Source: Candidatus Kuenenia stuttgartensis (GTDB lineage Bacteria; Gemmatimonadota; Gemmatimonadetes; Gemmatimonadales; Gemmatimonadaceae). From it: 43,241 nucleotides of DNA. The notes below the pieces were generated by a model. That model was not told where the DNA came from. It searched no databases and worked only from the letters and a program-made list of their open reading frames with translations. The DNA lies in assembly GCA_943330235.2 (NCBI GenBank), contig CALQGY020000017.1:1-43241 (forward strand), written 5' to 3'. This document shows positions 35,101 through 42,747 of this stretch, one piece after another (the stretch's first letter is position 1; every line of letters starts with the position of its first letter). The position numbers and the translations under genes are program-made.

Positions 35101-35299
35101 TGGGCTCGAGCACTTCGCGCTCGACTTGTTCGGGCGACGCGCCGGGATAGACGATCGTAGTGAGCACGACCGGCGGCGCGACCACGGGGAATTCGTCCGT
35201 CTGCAACAGCGACAGCGCGACGAGCCCGAAGCCCGCCAGCGTGACCATCGCGACCACCGTGATCAGCGGCCGCTTGATGGCAAAATCTGAGATGAACAT
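32147..35299 (-). CDS. RND efflux pump, inner-membrane subunit (HAE1/AcrB-like)
   Basis: This is a complete 1050-residue proton-driven RND transporter. The opening MFISDFAIKRPLITVVAMV, the first porter domain (VYPGASPEQVEREVLEPIEEAI), and two six-helix bundles separated by periplasmic porter domains are visible. The proton relay is intact: Asp400-Asp401 in IGILIDDAIVV of helix 4 and Lys929 in GIVAKNAILLIDFA of helix 10, the equivalents of the AcrB DD and K. It exports hydrophobic or amphipathic compounds; the HAE1-like sequence argues against a metal pump. It is the last gene of tetR-tolC-mfp-rnd, 39 nt after the adaptor gene. Substrate specificity cannot be read directly. Confidence 0.96.
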   Translation of the reverse strand: MFISDFAIKRPLITVVAMVTLAGFGLVALSLLQTDEFPVVAPPVVLTTIVYPGASPEQVEREVLEPIEEAIQAISGVKSINGEARDGFAQITTEFVFSKPLQDATQEIRDAISTKRQDLPQEMEEPILRRFNETDAPIVTLSLFSTSLTPAQLTQIADPGITRELRSIPGVADVAVTGAVKRELTISLDPQRLQSAGVTVPQVVGALQAGNLAVPVGRVTSALDERTIRLQGRLNGPDDFMQLVVAERGGRIVRLGDVATATDGTEEQRTIALFNGKDAVGIEIKKSNGYSTTAVAEAIFKKVEQVRPTLPKGAQLDVVKNKGTRVENSVDNVQSALIEGALLTVLVVFLFLNSWRSTVITGLALPVSVLASFVAVWAFGFTLNTMSLLGLSLAIGILIDDAIVVRENIVRHVEMGKDHYTAAREGTDEIGLAVAATTFSIIAVFVPIAFLQGVSGQWFKPFALTIACSVLVSLFVSFSLDPMLSAYWPDPHQEEHQKAWITKKLDGFNRWFNGLAGGYRRVIGWALDHPKSMVLLAITSFVVAIAMPATGIVGGGFFPLEDNAEVQMTVETPPGANVDYLRQKIGETVRLIAKYPEVTYSFVTAGGASGAVDKASIYVKLSTKGARLAAGQRGAEDLAAQMREDVKSIGGADVAVFTNDFAGSQKQISLQLRGTDKAALQSVADQYKAAMKSTPGAVDVGLSTKGQKPEITVQVDRGLAGVLGLSVGQVAQAIRPAFAGLHAGDWVDPTNQTRKVMVRLSPEARSRGSDLAQLPIGIGTGPNAQIIPLQQVARISSHLGPAVVNHLNRDNVIKVEGNIAGRSLTEVMNEIGEKTAKISMPPGVALSTGGQAEQQQEVFTNVFVALGVAVALMYLILVVQFGSFLDPIAILISLPLSLIGVMGALAITGNTINIMSLIGVILLCGIVAKNAILLIDFAKWAREKNGMPLREALIEAGAIRLRPILMTTFALIAGMIPVALGRGEGAQFRAPLGVAVIGGVITSTVLTLLVIPTFYEIFDNMRTSFSRRVGLTPPHTGQYRAVDPVPSLGD

Positions 35300-35338
35300 G
35301 ATGTGCTGGTGAAGGTCTCGTACGATGCAGGCGAGCGA

Positions 35339-36493
35339 TCAGTTGTTCTTCACGGGCACCGCGGGGGCATCCTTGGGCGAGGACACCGCCACCGCGGAGC
35401 CCACCGAGATGCCACGCGCGGCCCCGAGCAGCACGGTGTCGCCGCCGGCCAGACCGGAGCGCACTTCCAGCGTTTCGGCGCCTTCGTCACGCAGTCCTAA
35501 CTGCACTTCCACCCGCTCCACCTTGCCACCTTTGAGTCGCATGACCACGGCGATGATGCCCGTCTGGTCCACCGCGCGATCGGGAACGAGAATGCCAACG
35601 CGCTTCTCCGCGGCGATGCGTCCGGTGACAAACAGACCGGCCACCAACGCGTTCTTGGCATTGGGCACGCTGGCCTGCACGCTGACCTGACGCGTCTGCG
35701 CGTTCACCATGGGGCTCACGCGGGTGATGCGCCCCTGCAGCTCGCGATCGGAACCGTTGACCGTGAACACCACGGGCGCCCCCACCTTCACATCGGACAG
35801 CGCCGACGTGGGGACGGATGCTTCCACGCGGAGGCTGTTCGGATCGATGATGGTGAACAGCGCGGCGCCCGGTGCGACGATATCGCCGGGGCTCACGGAC
35901 TTCTCGGCGACGACACCGGCAAACGGCGCCCGCACGGTGGCGTTGCGCAGGTTCTTCTCGACGGTGCTGAGGCGCGACTTCACGTCGGCCAACTGCGCCT
36001 GTGCGACGAGCTCCGCGCGCTCCGCCCCTTCGACATCGCGTTCGGCGATCGCACCGGCGGCCACCAAGGTCTTGGCGCGCTTGAGTTCCCGCGCGGCCTG
36101 ATCGGCGCCGACGGTGGCCTGTGCCAACGCCGAACGCGCCGAGAGCACGGCGTCCTGCAGCACCGCGTCGTCGATGCGTACCAGCGGGGTGCCGGTTTCG
36201 ACGCGCTGGCCGGCTTCGACAAACGTCTGCAGTACGGCACCCGCGACTTCCGCGCGAATGCGTGCTTCACGATCGGCGACGAGCGCGCCGGAAATGGCCG
36301 GGCCGCTCCGCAGCGTATCGGTGCTGGCGACGGCGATGTTGTCCGGGCCGATCATCTGGACGGCGGTGGTGGAGGGCGCCGCCTCGGGCTTCTTCCCGCA
36401 GGCGCTCAGCACGAGGGCGCCCGTCAGCAGCAGCGAGGTCGTGCGCACAGATAACGGAGAGAGAGGCGCCAGCCGGCGCATCGTGTTCATCAT
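35339..36493 (-). CDS. RND periplasmic adaptor (membrane fusion protein)
   Basis: This 384-residue lipoprotein adaptor links the RND pump to the TolC channel. The lipobox LSAC puts the lipid on Cys32. The lipoyl half-motifs flank a coiled-coil hairpin: VADREARIRAEVAGAVLQTFVEAGQRVETGTPLVRID before it and VRAPFAGVVAEKSVSPGDIVAPGAALFTI after it, with helices at about 100-180 (SARSALAQATVGADQAARELKRAKTL). A beta-barrel and a membrane-proximal domain follow (VFTVNGSDRELQGRITRVSP, ILVPDRAV). Its ATG overlaps the TolC stop as ATGA, indicating translational coupling. Confidence 0.94.
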   Translation of the reverse strand: MMNTMRRLAPLSPLSVRTTSLLLTGALVLSACGKKPEAAPSTTAVQMIGPDNIAVASTDTLRSGPAISGALVADREARIRAEVAGAVLQTFVEAGQRVETGTPLVRIDDAVLQDAVLSARSALAQATVGADQAARELKRAKTLVAAGAIAERDVEGAERAELVAQAQLADVKSRLSTVEKNLRNATVRAPFAGVVAEKSVSPGDIVAPGAALFTIIDPNSLRVEASVPTSALSDVKVGAPVVFTVNGSDRELQGRITRVSPMVNAQTRQVSVQASVPNAKNALVAGLFVTGRIAAEKRVGILVPDRAVDQTGIIAVVMRLKGGKVERVEVQLGLRDEGAETLEVRSGLAGGDTVLLGAARGISVGSAVAVSSPKDAPAVPVKNN

Positions 36494-38031
36494 GAGTTGA
36501 AGCCGGTTGACGGAGTGGGGCCGGAGGACAGCGGGAGGTCGCGTAGCAGTTCGATCCGCTTGCGGGCGACCTGCAAATCACGTGCGGCCCTGGCGCGATT
36601 GGCCAGCGCCTGCTGCAGCTGCACGCGGGTTTCGGAGAGTTCGAGTTGCGTGGAGATCCCTTCACGGAACCGCACTTCGGCGATTTCGTAGGCGCGCTGC
36701 GCCTGTTCGGCGGTGCCCACGCTGGCCTGCCATGCGGCTTCGGCCTCCATGAGCTTGGCCGATGTCGCCCGCGCATCCAGCGCGGCGCCTTCCTGCGCGA
36801 GCTTGAGACGCTGCTGCGCTTCGATGACCGACGCTTGGGCCGCCAGTATTTCGCCCTCCAGACGGCCACCACCAAACAGCGGGAACGACAGACCAATGCC
36901 CACCGACCAATTGGGGAAGAAGTCCCCGAGACTCTTGGGGAGGATGTTGGTGGGATAGGCCAACCGCTGGTACGACGAGGTGGCCGCGATGGACGGCAGC
37001 CGTTGCGCGCGCACCGCCTTGAGCTGCAGTTGCGCCACCTCGATGCCCTTGAGCGCCTGGCGCACGGGGGCGCGCCGCGCACTGCCGGTGTCGAAGGCCG
37101 CGAGCGTGCGGGCGACGCGCGCTTGCACGGCGGGATCGAGCATGAGCACGGTGGCCGCCGCCACATTCACCGACGTGACGGGCGCATCGGGCGCGGCCGC
37201 GGTCGGCAGCGCGGACTCGGCAATGCTGTCACTCAGCGTGACTGCGCGATCGTCGGCGAGATTGAGCAGCTGGCGCAGCCGCACATACGCGAGATCGCGC
37301 GTGGTGCGGGCCTGCAGCCAGCCGGGCCGCTGATTGTCGCGCGTGACGCGGGCGCGGATGAGCTCAAACTCCGAGGCAGATCCCACGCTGCGCGTGAGCT
37401 GCACCTGCCGAAGCGTACGCTCGGCCTGCACGATCGTGGAGTCGGCGATGGTCAGGAGTCGGTCGGAGAGCAGCGCGTCGTAGTAGGCCTGCGTGACATC
37501 GAGCATGACCTGCGCCTGCGCGCTGGTGATGCCGATTTCGGCCGACTCGCGCCCGGCGCGCGCCGCCTTGATGCCCGCCGCGACCCGTCCGCCGTTGAAC
37601 AGCGGCTGCGAGGCCGTGAGGCCGAGGTTGAAGTTGTACTCGGAGGCGAAGATGCGCGTGATGGATGACGCCGCCCCACCGGTCGAGGACGTCGTGTCCT
37701 TGGTGCCGGTGCCACTGCTGCTGCCATTGCTGGCCCGTTTGCTGATGGCGGCAAACTGATTCTCGAGCTGCTTCTGCCAGTTGAGCGTGGAGCCGATCTG
37801 CGGCAGCATCGCCGCACGGGCCTGCGCCACCTGGCCGCGCGCGCGCTGTTCCCCCGCGCGCGCGAGGGTGATGCTTTCGCTGCTGCCGGCGGCGAGGCGC
37901 AGCGCCTCATCGAGGGACAGCGCCATGGGGACGGCGGCGTTGGTGGTGGTGCCGGTCTGCTGCGCGTGCAGCACCACCGGCAGGGACACCAGCGCGCAGA
38001 GCGCCAGACGTGAGAGCTGTATACCCATCAT
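36490..38031 (-). CDS. TolC-family outer-membrane efflux protein
   Basis: This 513-residue outer-membrane channel subunit forms a trimeric exit duct. A signal peptide ends near LHAQQTG. Two TolC repeats are visible, each with long helices (SLDEALRLAAGSSESITLARAGEQRARGQVAQARAAMLPQIG and the matching RRAPVRQALKGIEVAQLQLKAVRAQRLPSIAATS) and beta strands (FNLGLTASQPLFNGGRVAAGI; SVGIGLSFPLFGGGRLEGEI). A Ser/Thr/Gly-rich insertion lies at about 92-116 in the first repeat. The gene overlaps both neighbours by four bases (ATGA), so tetR, tolC and the adaptor gene are translationally coupled. Confidence 0.93.
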   Translation of the reverse strand: MMGIQLSRLALCALVSLPVVLHAQQTGTTTNAAVPMALSLDEALRLAAGSSESITLARAGEQRARGQVAQARAAMLPQIGSTLNWQKQLENQFAAISKRASNGSSSGTGTKDTTSSTGGAASSITRIFASEYNFNLGLTASQPLFNGGRVAAGIKAARAGRESAEIGITSAQAQVMLDVTQAYYDALLSDRLLTIADSTIVQAERTLRQVQLTRSVGSASEFELIRARVTRDNQRPGWLQARTTRDLAYVRLRQLLNLADDRAVTLSDSIAESALPTAAAPDAPVTSVNVAAATVLMLDPAVQARVARTLAAFDTGSARRAPVRQALKGIEVAQLQLKAVRAQRLPSIAATSSYQRLAYPTNILPKSLGDFFPNWSVGIGLSFPLFGGGRLEGEILAAQASVIEAQQRLKLAQEGAALDARATSAKLMEAEAAWQASVGTAEQAQRAYEIAEVRFREGISTQLELSETRVQLQQALANRARAARDLQVARKRIELLRDLPLSSGPTPSTGFNS

Positions 38032-38687
38032 TCAGTCGTCGAGTGTGAGATGCTCCCCGCACGCGTAGCCGGACGCCGCGCGGTGAGCTTGGGAGTTGCC
38101 GCCGCGCCGATCCCGCGCAGGAAAATTCGAACGTACGCATGCAATGATTCGTCGACCGACTGCGGGAACATGGCCGGCATGATCTCCCGGTTCATCGCAT
38201 CGGCGAAAATGGCGCCCATCAACATGGTGACCGCCCCGCGCACATCCCCGGGGCGCGTTTCGTCGGGATCGGGCATCCAGCCCAGCCGACGTAACTGCAC
38301 CACGTACTGGCGCAGCTGCGCGAAGGCTCCACTCGGCCCTTCCGCCGCGCAGAGCGCCGTCTCCGGGCGCTCAGCCGCTTCGCTCATCATCTGGCGGACG
38401 ATGTCGCGCATGGCCGCGAGTCCGGCGTGGTGCGCATGGACCCAATGGAACAGTTCGCGCTCCGGATGCACGGGCTCTGCCGGGAGCGTGGCGTCTTGCT
38501 CCAAACGCCCACACTCCCGCATGGCCGTGTCCAGCAGGGCGTCCTTCGAGCCGAACTGCCGGAAAATCGTGACCTCGTTGACCCCCGCCTCTTCGGCGAT
38601 GCGTCGCGTCGTGGCCCCGCGCCAGCCGTGCTGGGCGTAGACACGCGCGGCGGCGTGGAGAATACGATGTCGGTGGTCGTCAATCAT
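38028..38687 (-). CDS. TetR-family repressor of the RND efflux operon
   Basis: This is a 219-residue TetR-type regulator. The N-terminal helix-turn-helix at about 1-50 is clear (HRILHAAARVYAQHGWRGATTRRIAEEAGVNEVTIFRQFGSKDALL); the C-terminal helical domain binds the inducer and dimerises. It is the first gene of the efflux operon and ends in an ATGA overlap with tolC, so it probably represses its own operon. A 34-bp palindrome ending 14 bases upstream of its start is the likely operator. The same site may influence the divergent molybdenum hydroxylase genes. The inducing compound is unknown. Confidence 0.93.
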   Translation of the reverse strand: MIDDHRHRILHAAARVYAQHGWRGATTRRIAEEAGVNEVTIFRQFGSKDALLDTAMRECGRLEQDATLPAEPVHPERELFHWVHAHHAGLAAMRDIVRQMMSEAAERPETALCAAEGPSGAFAQLRQYVVQLRRLGWMPDPDETRPGDVRGAVTMLMGAIFADAMNREIMPAMFPQSVDESLHAYVRIFLRGIGAAATPKLTARRPATRAGSISHSTTE

Positions 38688-38701
38688 GCGGGGAGGCTAA
38701 T

Positions 38702-38735
38702 GCAAGCAGCCACTTGCTCGCAAGTGGGTGCTTGC
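38702..38735. promoter_or_regulatory. 34-bp TetR operator palindrome
   Basis: The arms GCAAGCAGCCACTTGC (38702-38717) and GCAAGTGGGTGCTTGC (38720-38735) are inverted copies with one mismatch and a 2-bp spacer. Each arm is itself a GCAAG-N6-CTTGC dyad, so the element can be read as two adjacent half-operators, as for TetR-family proteins that bind as a pair of dimers. It ends 14 bp from the tetR ATG and about 84 bp before the hydroxylase start. Confidence 0.85.
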
Positions 38736-38818
38736 TTTCATCGGTGGGGCCGCGAATCGTCCCACGTTTTGAACAGGACGGGTCGACGCCAAGTTCCCGC
38801 GCCCCCATACTGTTACGC

Positions 38819-39298
38819 ATGCCTCGATATACGCTCTCTGTGAACGGTCGCCGGGAGACGGTGACCGCCGACGCCGACACGCCGTTGCTGTGGGTGCTGC
38901 GCGACCACCTGAACCTGACCGGGACCAAGTACGGCTGCGGCGCCGGTCAGTGCGGCGCCTGCACCGTGCACGTGAACGGCAACGCCACGCGCAGCTGCCA
39001 GCTGCCGGTGTCCAGCGCATCGACGCTGAGCATCACCACGCTCGAGGGTCAGGCCGACCGCACGCTCGAAGCCTGCCGAACGGCATGGCTGGAGGAGGAC
39101 GTGGCGCAATGCGGCTACTGCCAGGCGGGGATGCTGATGACGGCGTCGGCGCTGTTGCGCACCACGCCGTCCCCGACGGATGCGCAGATTGATGCGGCGA
39201 TGACCAACATCTGTCGCTGCGGGAGCTATCTGCGCATCCGTTTGGCGGTACATCGGGCGGCGGCCTCACTGAACGGCACCACGAGGAACGCGAAATGA
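38819..39298 (+). CDS. Molybdenum hydroxylase small subunit, [2Fe-2S] (IorA-like)
   Basis: This 159-residue iron-sulfur subunit passes electrons from the molybdenum site in the partner large subunit. The plant-type cluster motif uses Cys40, Cys45, Cys48 (YGCGAGQCGACTV) and Cys60; the second cluster uses Cys98 and Cys101 (QCGYCQAGM) with Cys132 and Cys134 (NICRCGSYLRI). Length and motif order are normal for two-subunit (IorAB-type) enzymes. There is no signal peptide; it would be carried out as a complex with the Tat-targeted large subunit. It overlaps iorB as ATGA. The substrate of the enzyme is unknown; relatives oxidise N-heterocycles or aldehydes. Confidence 0.93.
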   Translation: MPRYTLSVNGRRETVTADADTPLLWVLRDHLNLTGTKYGCGAGQCGACTVHVNGNATRSCQLPVSSASTLSITTLEGQADRTLEACRTAWLEEDVAQCGYCQAGMLMTASALLRTTPSPTDAQIDAAMTNICRCGSYLRIRLAVHRAAASLNGTTRNAK

Positions 39299-41499
39299 GC
39301 GCGCCCGAATCACGCCGCGAATTTTTGCGCGTCTCCGGCGCCACGCTGGGGGCGCTGGTCATCGGGATTCCGTCGGCGCTGACCGCCCCGCTGCGCCGTC
39401 TTGATGCCGCCACCGTGCCGGATCATGACGGGGCCGACGCGTTGTCGAGCGGTCGGTATGTACGCATCGACACCGACGGCACGGTCACGATTGTCGTGGC
39501 GCGGTCAGAGATGGGCCAGGGGGCCCGCACCGCACTGCCGATGATCCTGGCGGAAGAGCTGGGCGCGGATTGGCAGCGCGTGCGGCTGGTGCAGGCGGAG
39601 CCCTCGGCGACGTTCCGGATGTTGAGCACCGGCGGTAGCGAGGCCGTGAGCAGCCATTGGACGCCGTTGCGTCAGGCCGGCGCCGCGGCGCGCGAAATGT
39701 TATGCAGCGCCGCCGCAACGCGGTGGGGCGTCCCCGTGGATTCGGTGCGCGCGGTGCGTGGTACGGTGGTGCATGAGGCGAGCCAACGCAGCGTGCCGTT
39801 TGGTGAGTTGGTCACCGCGGCCGCCGCCTTGCCGGTGCCAAAGGAGCCCGCGCTGGGTGACAGCGCCTCGTACACGTTGGTGGGTAAGCCGATGCGACGC
39901 GTGGACGGCCCGGCCATTGTGCACGGAACGGCCACGTATGGCCTGGACGTGCGCGTGCCCGGGATGCTGTTCGCGAGTGTGGAGATGCCGCCGGTGCCCG
40001 GCGCAACGGTGGTCAAGTTCAATGCCGCGGCCGCGCGTGCCGTGAGCGGCGTGCGTGACGTGGTGGAGGTGCCGACGGGTATTGCGGTGGTCGCGGAGAG
40101 CACGTGGGCCGCGTTGAAGGGGCGGCGTGCGCTCGCGGTGGTGTGGAACGAGGGGGCGAACGCCACGTTTGACAGCACGGTCTTTCGCGCGACGCTGCGG
40201 GCGCGCACCGCGACCGCGGGGTCGATTACGGCACGGCAGGTGGGCGATGCACCGAAGGCGCTGGCGGCCAGTCCAGCGGCGCGGCGAATCGAGGCCACCT
40301 ACGAGTCGCCGTTTCAGGCGCACGCCACGATGGAACCGCAGAATTGCACGGCGCACGTGACCGGCACCGCGTGCACCGTGTGGGTGGGCACGCAGGAGCC
40401 GGGTGACGTGCAGCGTAGCGTCGCCAAAGCGCTGGGGCTGACACCGGAGCAGGTGACGGTGCATGTCACGCTGCTGGGCGGCGGGTTCGGCCGGCGGATT
40501 GTCAACGACAATGCGCCGGACGCCGCGCTCCTGTCGCGCAAGATGAGTGCGCCGGTGCAAGTGGTGTGGTCGCGCACGGACGACTTCGCGCACGACTGGT
40601 ACCAGCCCATGTCCGCCGCGCGATTGAGCGCCACGTTGGGCCCGGACAAGCGGCCGCAGGCGTGGCAGCATCGCATCGTGGCGCCCGCGGTGACGGCCTC
40701 GTTTGGCGGCACCGTGGCCATGGAAGCGGAAACGCTGGGCGCGCTGGACGTGCCGTACAGCATCCCGAACGTGCGCGTGGAGTACACGCATGTGCCGACG
40801 CCCGTGAACATGGGGTGGTGGCGGGCCATTGAGTACGTGCCGAATGTCTTCGCCCGTGAAGCCTTTCTGGACGAACTCGCGGTCGCGGCGGGGATGGACG
40901 CACTGGACTACCGGCTGATGCTGCTGGACGAAACGAGCTTGCAGGATCTACGGCCAGCGCCGGGCACCAAGGGACCGGCGCCGTTCAACGTGGACCGTCT
41001 GCGGCGTGTGCTGCAGGAAGTCGCCGTCAAAGCCGGCTGGCATATGCCGCTGCCCAAGGGCGTTGGACGGGGACTCGCGTGTCTGTCATACGACAACCGC
41101 AGCTATGTCGCGCAGGTGGCGGAGGTGGACACGCGCGGTGGTCGCCTCAAGGTGCGCAAGATTGTCACCGCGATTGACGTGGGGTTGGTGGTGAATCCGC
41201 TCGGACTCACCGCGCAGGTGGAGAGCGCCGTCGCGTGGGCGCTCACGGCCACGCTGCACGGGGACATGCGTTTTGCGCGCGGTCGCGCGGCGCGCACGTC
41301 ATTTGCGGAGTATCGCGTGACCGGCCTGACCGATATGCCGGCCATCGAGACGCACATCATGCCGCCCGATTATCCGCCCAGCGGCGCGGGTGAACCGCCG
41401 GTACCGGCCATTGCGCCGGCGATCGTGAATGCAATTTTCGCGGCGACCGGCAAACGGGTGCGATCCCTGCCGGTGAGCGCCGCGACGCTGTTCGGATAG
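39295..41499 (+). CDS. Molybdenum hydroxylase large subunit, Tat-exported (IorB-like)
   Basis: This 734-residue molybdopterin subunit belongs to the isoquinoline 1-oxidoreductase beta group. A Tat signal is visible (SRREFLRVSGATLG, about 6-40). Cofactor-binding segments include SEMGQGARTALPMILAEELG near the start and LGGGFGRRI (395-401), with FQAHATMEPQNCTAHV between them. The catalytic Glu is Glu700 in GAGEPPVPAIAPAI. A short FAD-free architecture with the IorA-like subunit means electrons probably go to a cytochrome or the respiratory chain, as in other IorAB enzymes. XdhC- and MocA-like maturation genes follow in the same direction. The precise substrate cannot be named. Confidence 0.93.
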   Translation: MSAPESRREFLRVSGATLGALVIGIPSALTAPLRRLDAATVPDHDGADALSSGRYVRIDTDGTVTIVVARSEMGQGARTALPMILAEELGADWQRVRLVQAEPSATFRMLSTGGSEAVSSHWTPLRQAGAAAREMLCSAAATRWGVPVDSVRAVRGTVVHEASQRSVPFGELVTAAAALPVPKEPALGDSASYTLVGKPMRRVDGPAIVHGTATYGLDVRVPGMLFASVEMPPVPGATVVKFNAAAARAVSGVRDVVEVPTGIAVVAESTWAALKGRRALAVVWNEGANATFDSTVFRATLRARTATAGSITARQVGDAPKALAASPAARRIEATYESPFQAHATMEPQNCTAHVTGTACTVWVGTQEPGDVQRSVAKALGLTPEQVTVHVTLLGGGFGRRIVNDNAPDAALLSRKMSAPVQVVWSRTDDFAHDWYQPMSAARLSATLGPDKRPQAWQHRIVAPAVTASFGGTVAMEAETLGALDVPYSIPNVRVEYTHVPTPVNMGWWRAIEYVPNVFAREAFLDELAVAAGMDALDYRLMLLDETSLQDLRPAPGTKGPAPFNVDRLRRVLQEVAVKAGWHMPLPKGVGRGLACLSYDNRSYVAQVAEVDTRGGRLKVRKIVTAIDVGLVVNPLGLTAQVESAVAWALTATLHGDMRFARGRAARTSFAEYRVTGLTDMPAIETHIMPPDYPPSGAGEPPVPAIAPAIVNAIFAATGKRVRSLPVSAATLFG

Positions 41500-41527
41500 C
41501 CAGCGCCCCCGATGCCTGTGAGCCGAC

Positions 41528-42739
41528 ATGTCCGGACTTGAGGAGTTGCTGCAGGCGGCGCAGCGCGCGCGCGCCGAGCATCCGCACGTGCCGCTCGCCA
41601 TCGCGACGTTGCATGCGGTGGAGGGCTCGTCGTATCGGCAACCGGGGGCGCGCTTGCTGGTGGATGCCGAGGGGCGCGTGGTGGCGGGTGCCGTCAGCGG
41701 CGGTTGTCTGGAAGGGGACATTGCGACGCATGCCGCGGCGGTGTGCGCGAACGGAATTCCGAAGCGGCTGACGTACGACCTGCGCGACGACCTGCAGACC
41801 ATCTGGGGATTCGGCGCGATGTGCGACGGCGTGGCGCACGTGCTGCTGGAGCCGTTGGGCGACGGCGGGTGGCTGGAGGCGGCGTGCGCGATGCGGGCCG
41901 ACCGACAGGGCGGCGCGCTCGTGACGGTGTTGGAAGAGACGCCGGACGGCGGCACGCGCGAGTGGCAGCATGCCTCGGCGGCGCTGCGCGCTGCGGCGGC
42001 GGCACTGGCCCATGCGGCGACGCACACGGCGCACTGCGCGTCGGGCGAGGTCGTGATGCCCGCGGTGGCGACCCGCGCGCAGGCGACAAGCGAGGTGGCG
42101 ACCAGCGCGGCGGCGTCAAGCGATGCGACGTCTGATGACACGGCAGACAACGCGGCGAGTACCGACGTTCGGTGGCGCTGTCTCGTCGATCCGCTGGCGC
42201 CGCCGGTGTCGCTGGTGCTGGTGGGCGCGGGGCGCGGCGCCGAGGCGTTCGCGCAGATTGCCCGCACGTTAGGATGGCGCGTAACGCTGATCGATCATCG
42301 GCCGTTCGTGTTGCAGGGGTTGACGTTGCCCGAGGAGGTGCAGCGCATCGTGGCGCGCGCCGACGACGGCGTGCAGCACATGACCACCGACGCGCGCACC
42401 GCCGTAGCGCTGCTGACGCACCAGTTTGCGATGGACGCCGAGTGGTTGGCGCGGGTGTTGCCGTTGCCTATCGGGTACGTGGGTGTGCTGGGGTCACGGC
42501 GGCGCGCGGAGCAGCTGATGGACTCGCTGCGCAGCAGCGGGCTCGAGATCACACCGCGCATGCAGCGCATGCTGCACGCGCCCATCGGTCTCGATTTGGG
42601 AGGCGAGTCGCCCGAGTCGATTGCGCTCGCGGCCATCGCGGAGATCGAGGCCATCATGCACGGTCGTCCCGGCGGTTCGCTGCGCGAGCGACAGAGTCCC
42701 ATTCACGCGCGGACGCCGACGCCGCACAGCGCGTCCTGA
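41528..42739 (+). CDS. XdhC/CoxI-family molybdenum cofactor maturation protein
   Basis: This 403-residue protein is of the XdhC type, which binds and sulfurates or inserts the molybdenum cofactor for xanthine-dehydrogenase-like enzymes. The N-terminal XdhC/CoxI domain shows VEGSSYRQPGARLLV, VSGGCLEGDI and FGAMCDGVAHVLLEPL. The C-terminal Rossmann domain shows SLVLVGAGRGAEAFAQIA and GYVGVLGSRRRAEQLM with IGLDLGGESPESIALAAIAEI. Between them is an Ala/Ser/Thr-rich linker at about 160-215 that is longer and more repetitive than usual. It starts 28 nt after the large subunit, so its likely client is that IorAB-type enzyme. Confidence 0.93.
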   Translation: MSGLEELLQAAQRARAEHPHVPLAIATLHAVEGSSYRQPGARLLVDAEGRVVAGAVSGGCLEGDIATHAAAVCANGIPKRLTYDLRDDLQTIWGFGAMCDGVAHVLLEPLGDGGWLEAACAMRADRQGGALVTVLEETPDGGTREWQHASAALRAAAAALAHAATHTAHCASGEVVMPAVATRAQATSEVATSAAASSDATSDDTADNAASTDVRWRCLVDPLAPPVSLVLVGAGRGAEAFAQIARTLGWRVTLIDHRPFVLQGLTLPEEVQRIVARADDGVQHMTTDARTAVALLTHQFAMDAEWLARVLPLPIGYVGVLGSRRRAEQLMDSLRSSGLEITPRMQRMLHAPIGLDLGGESPESIALAAIAEIEAIMHGRPGGSLRERQSPIHARTPTPHSAS

Positions 42740-42747
42740 ACACCGAG

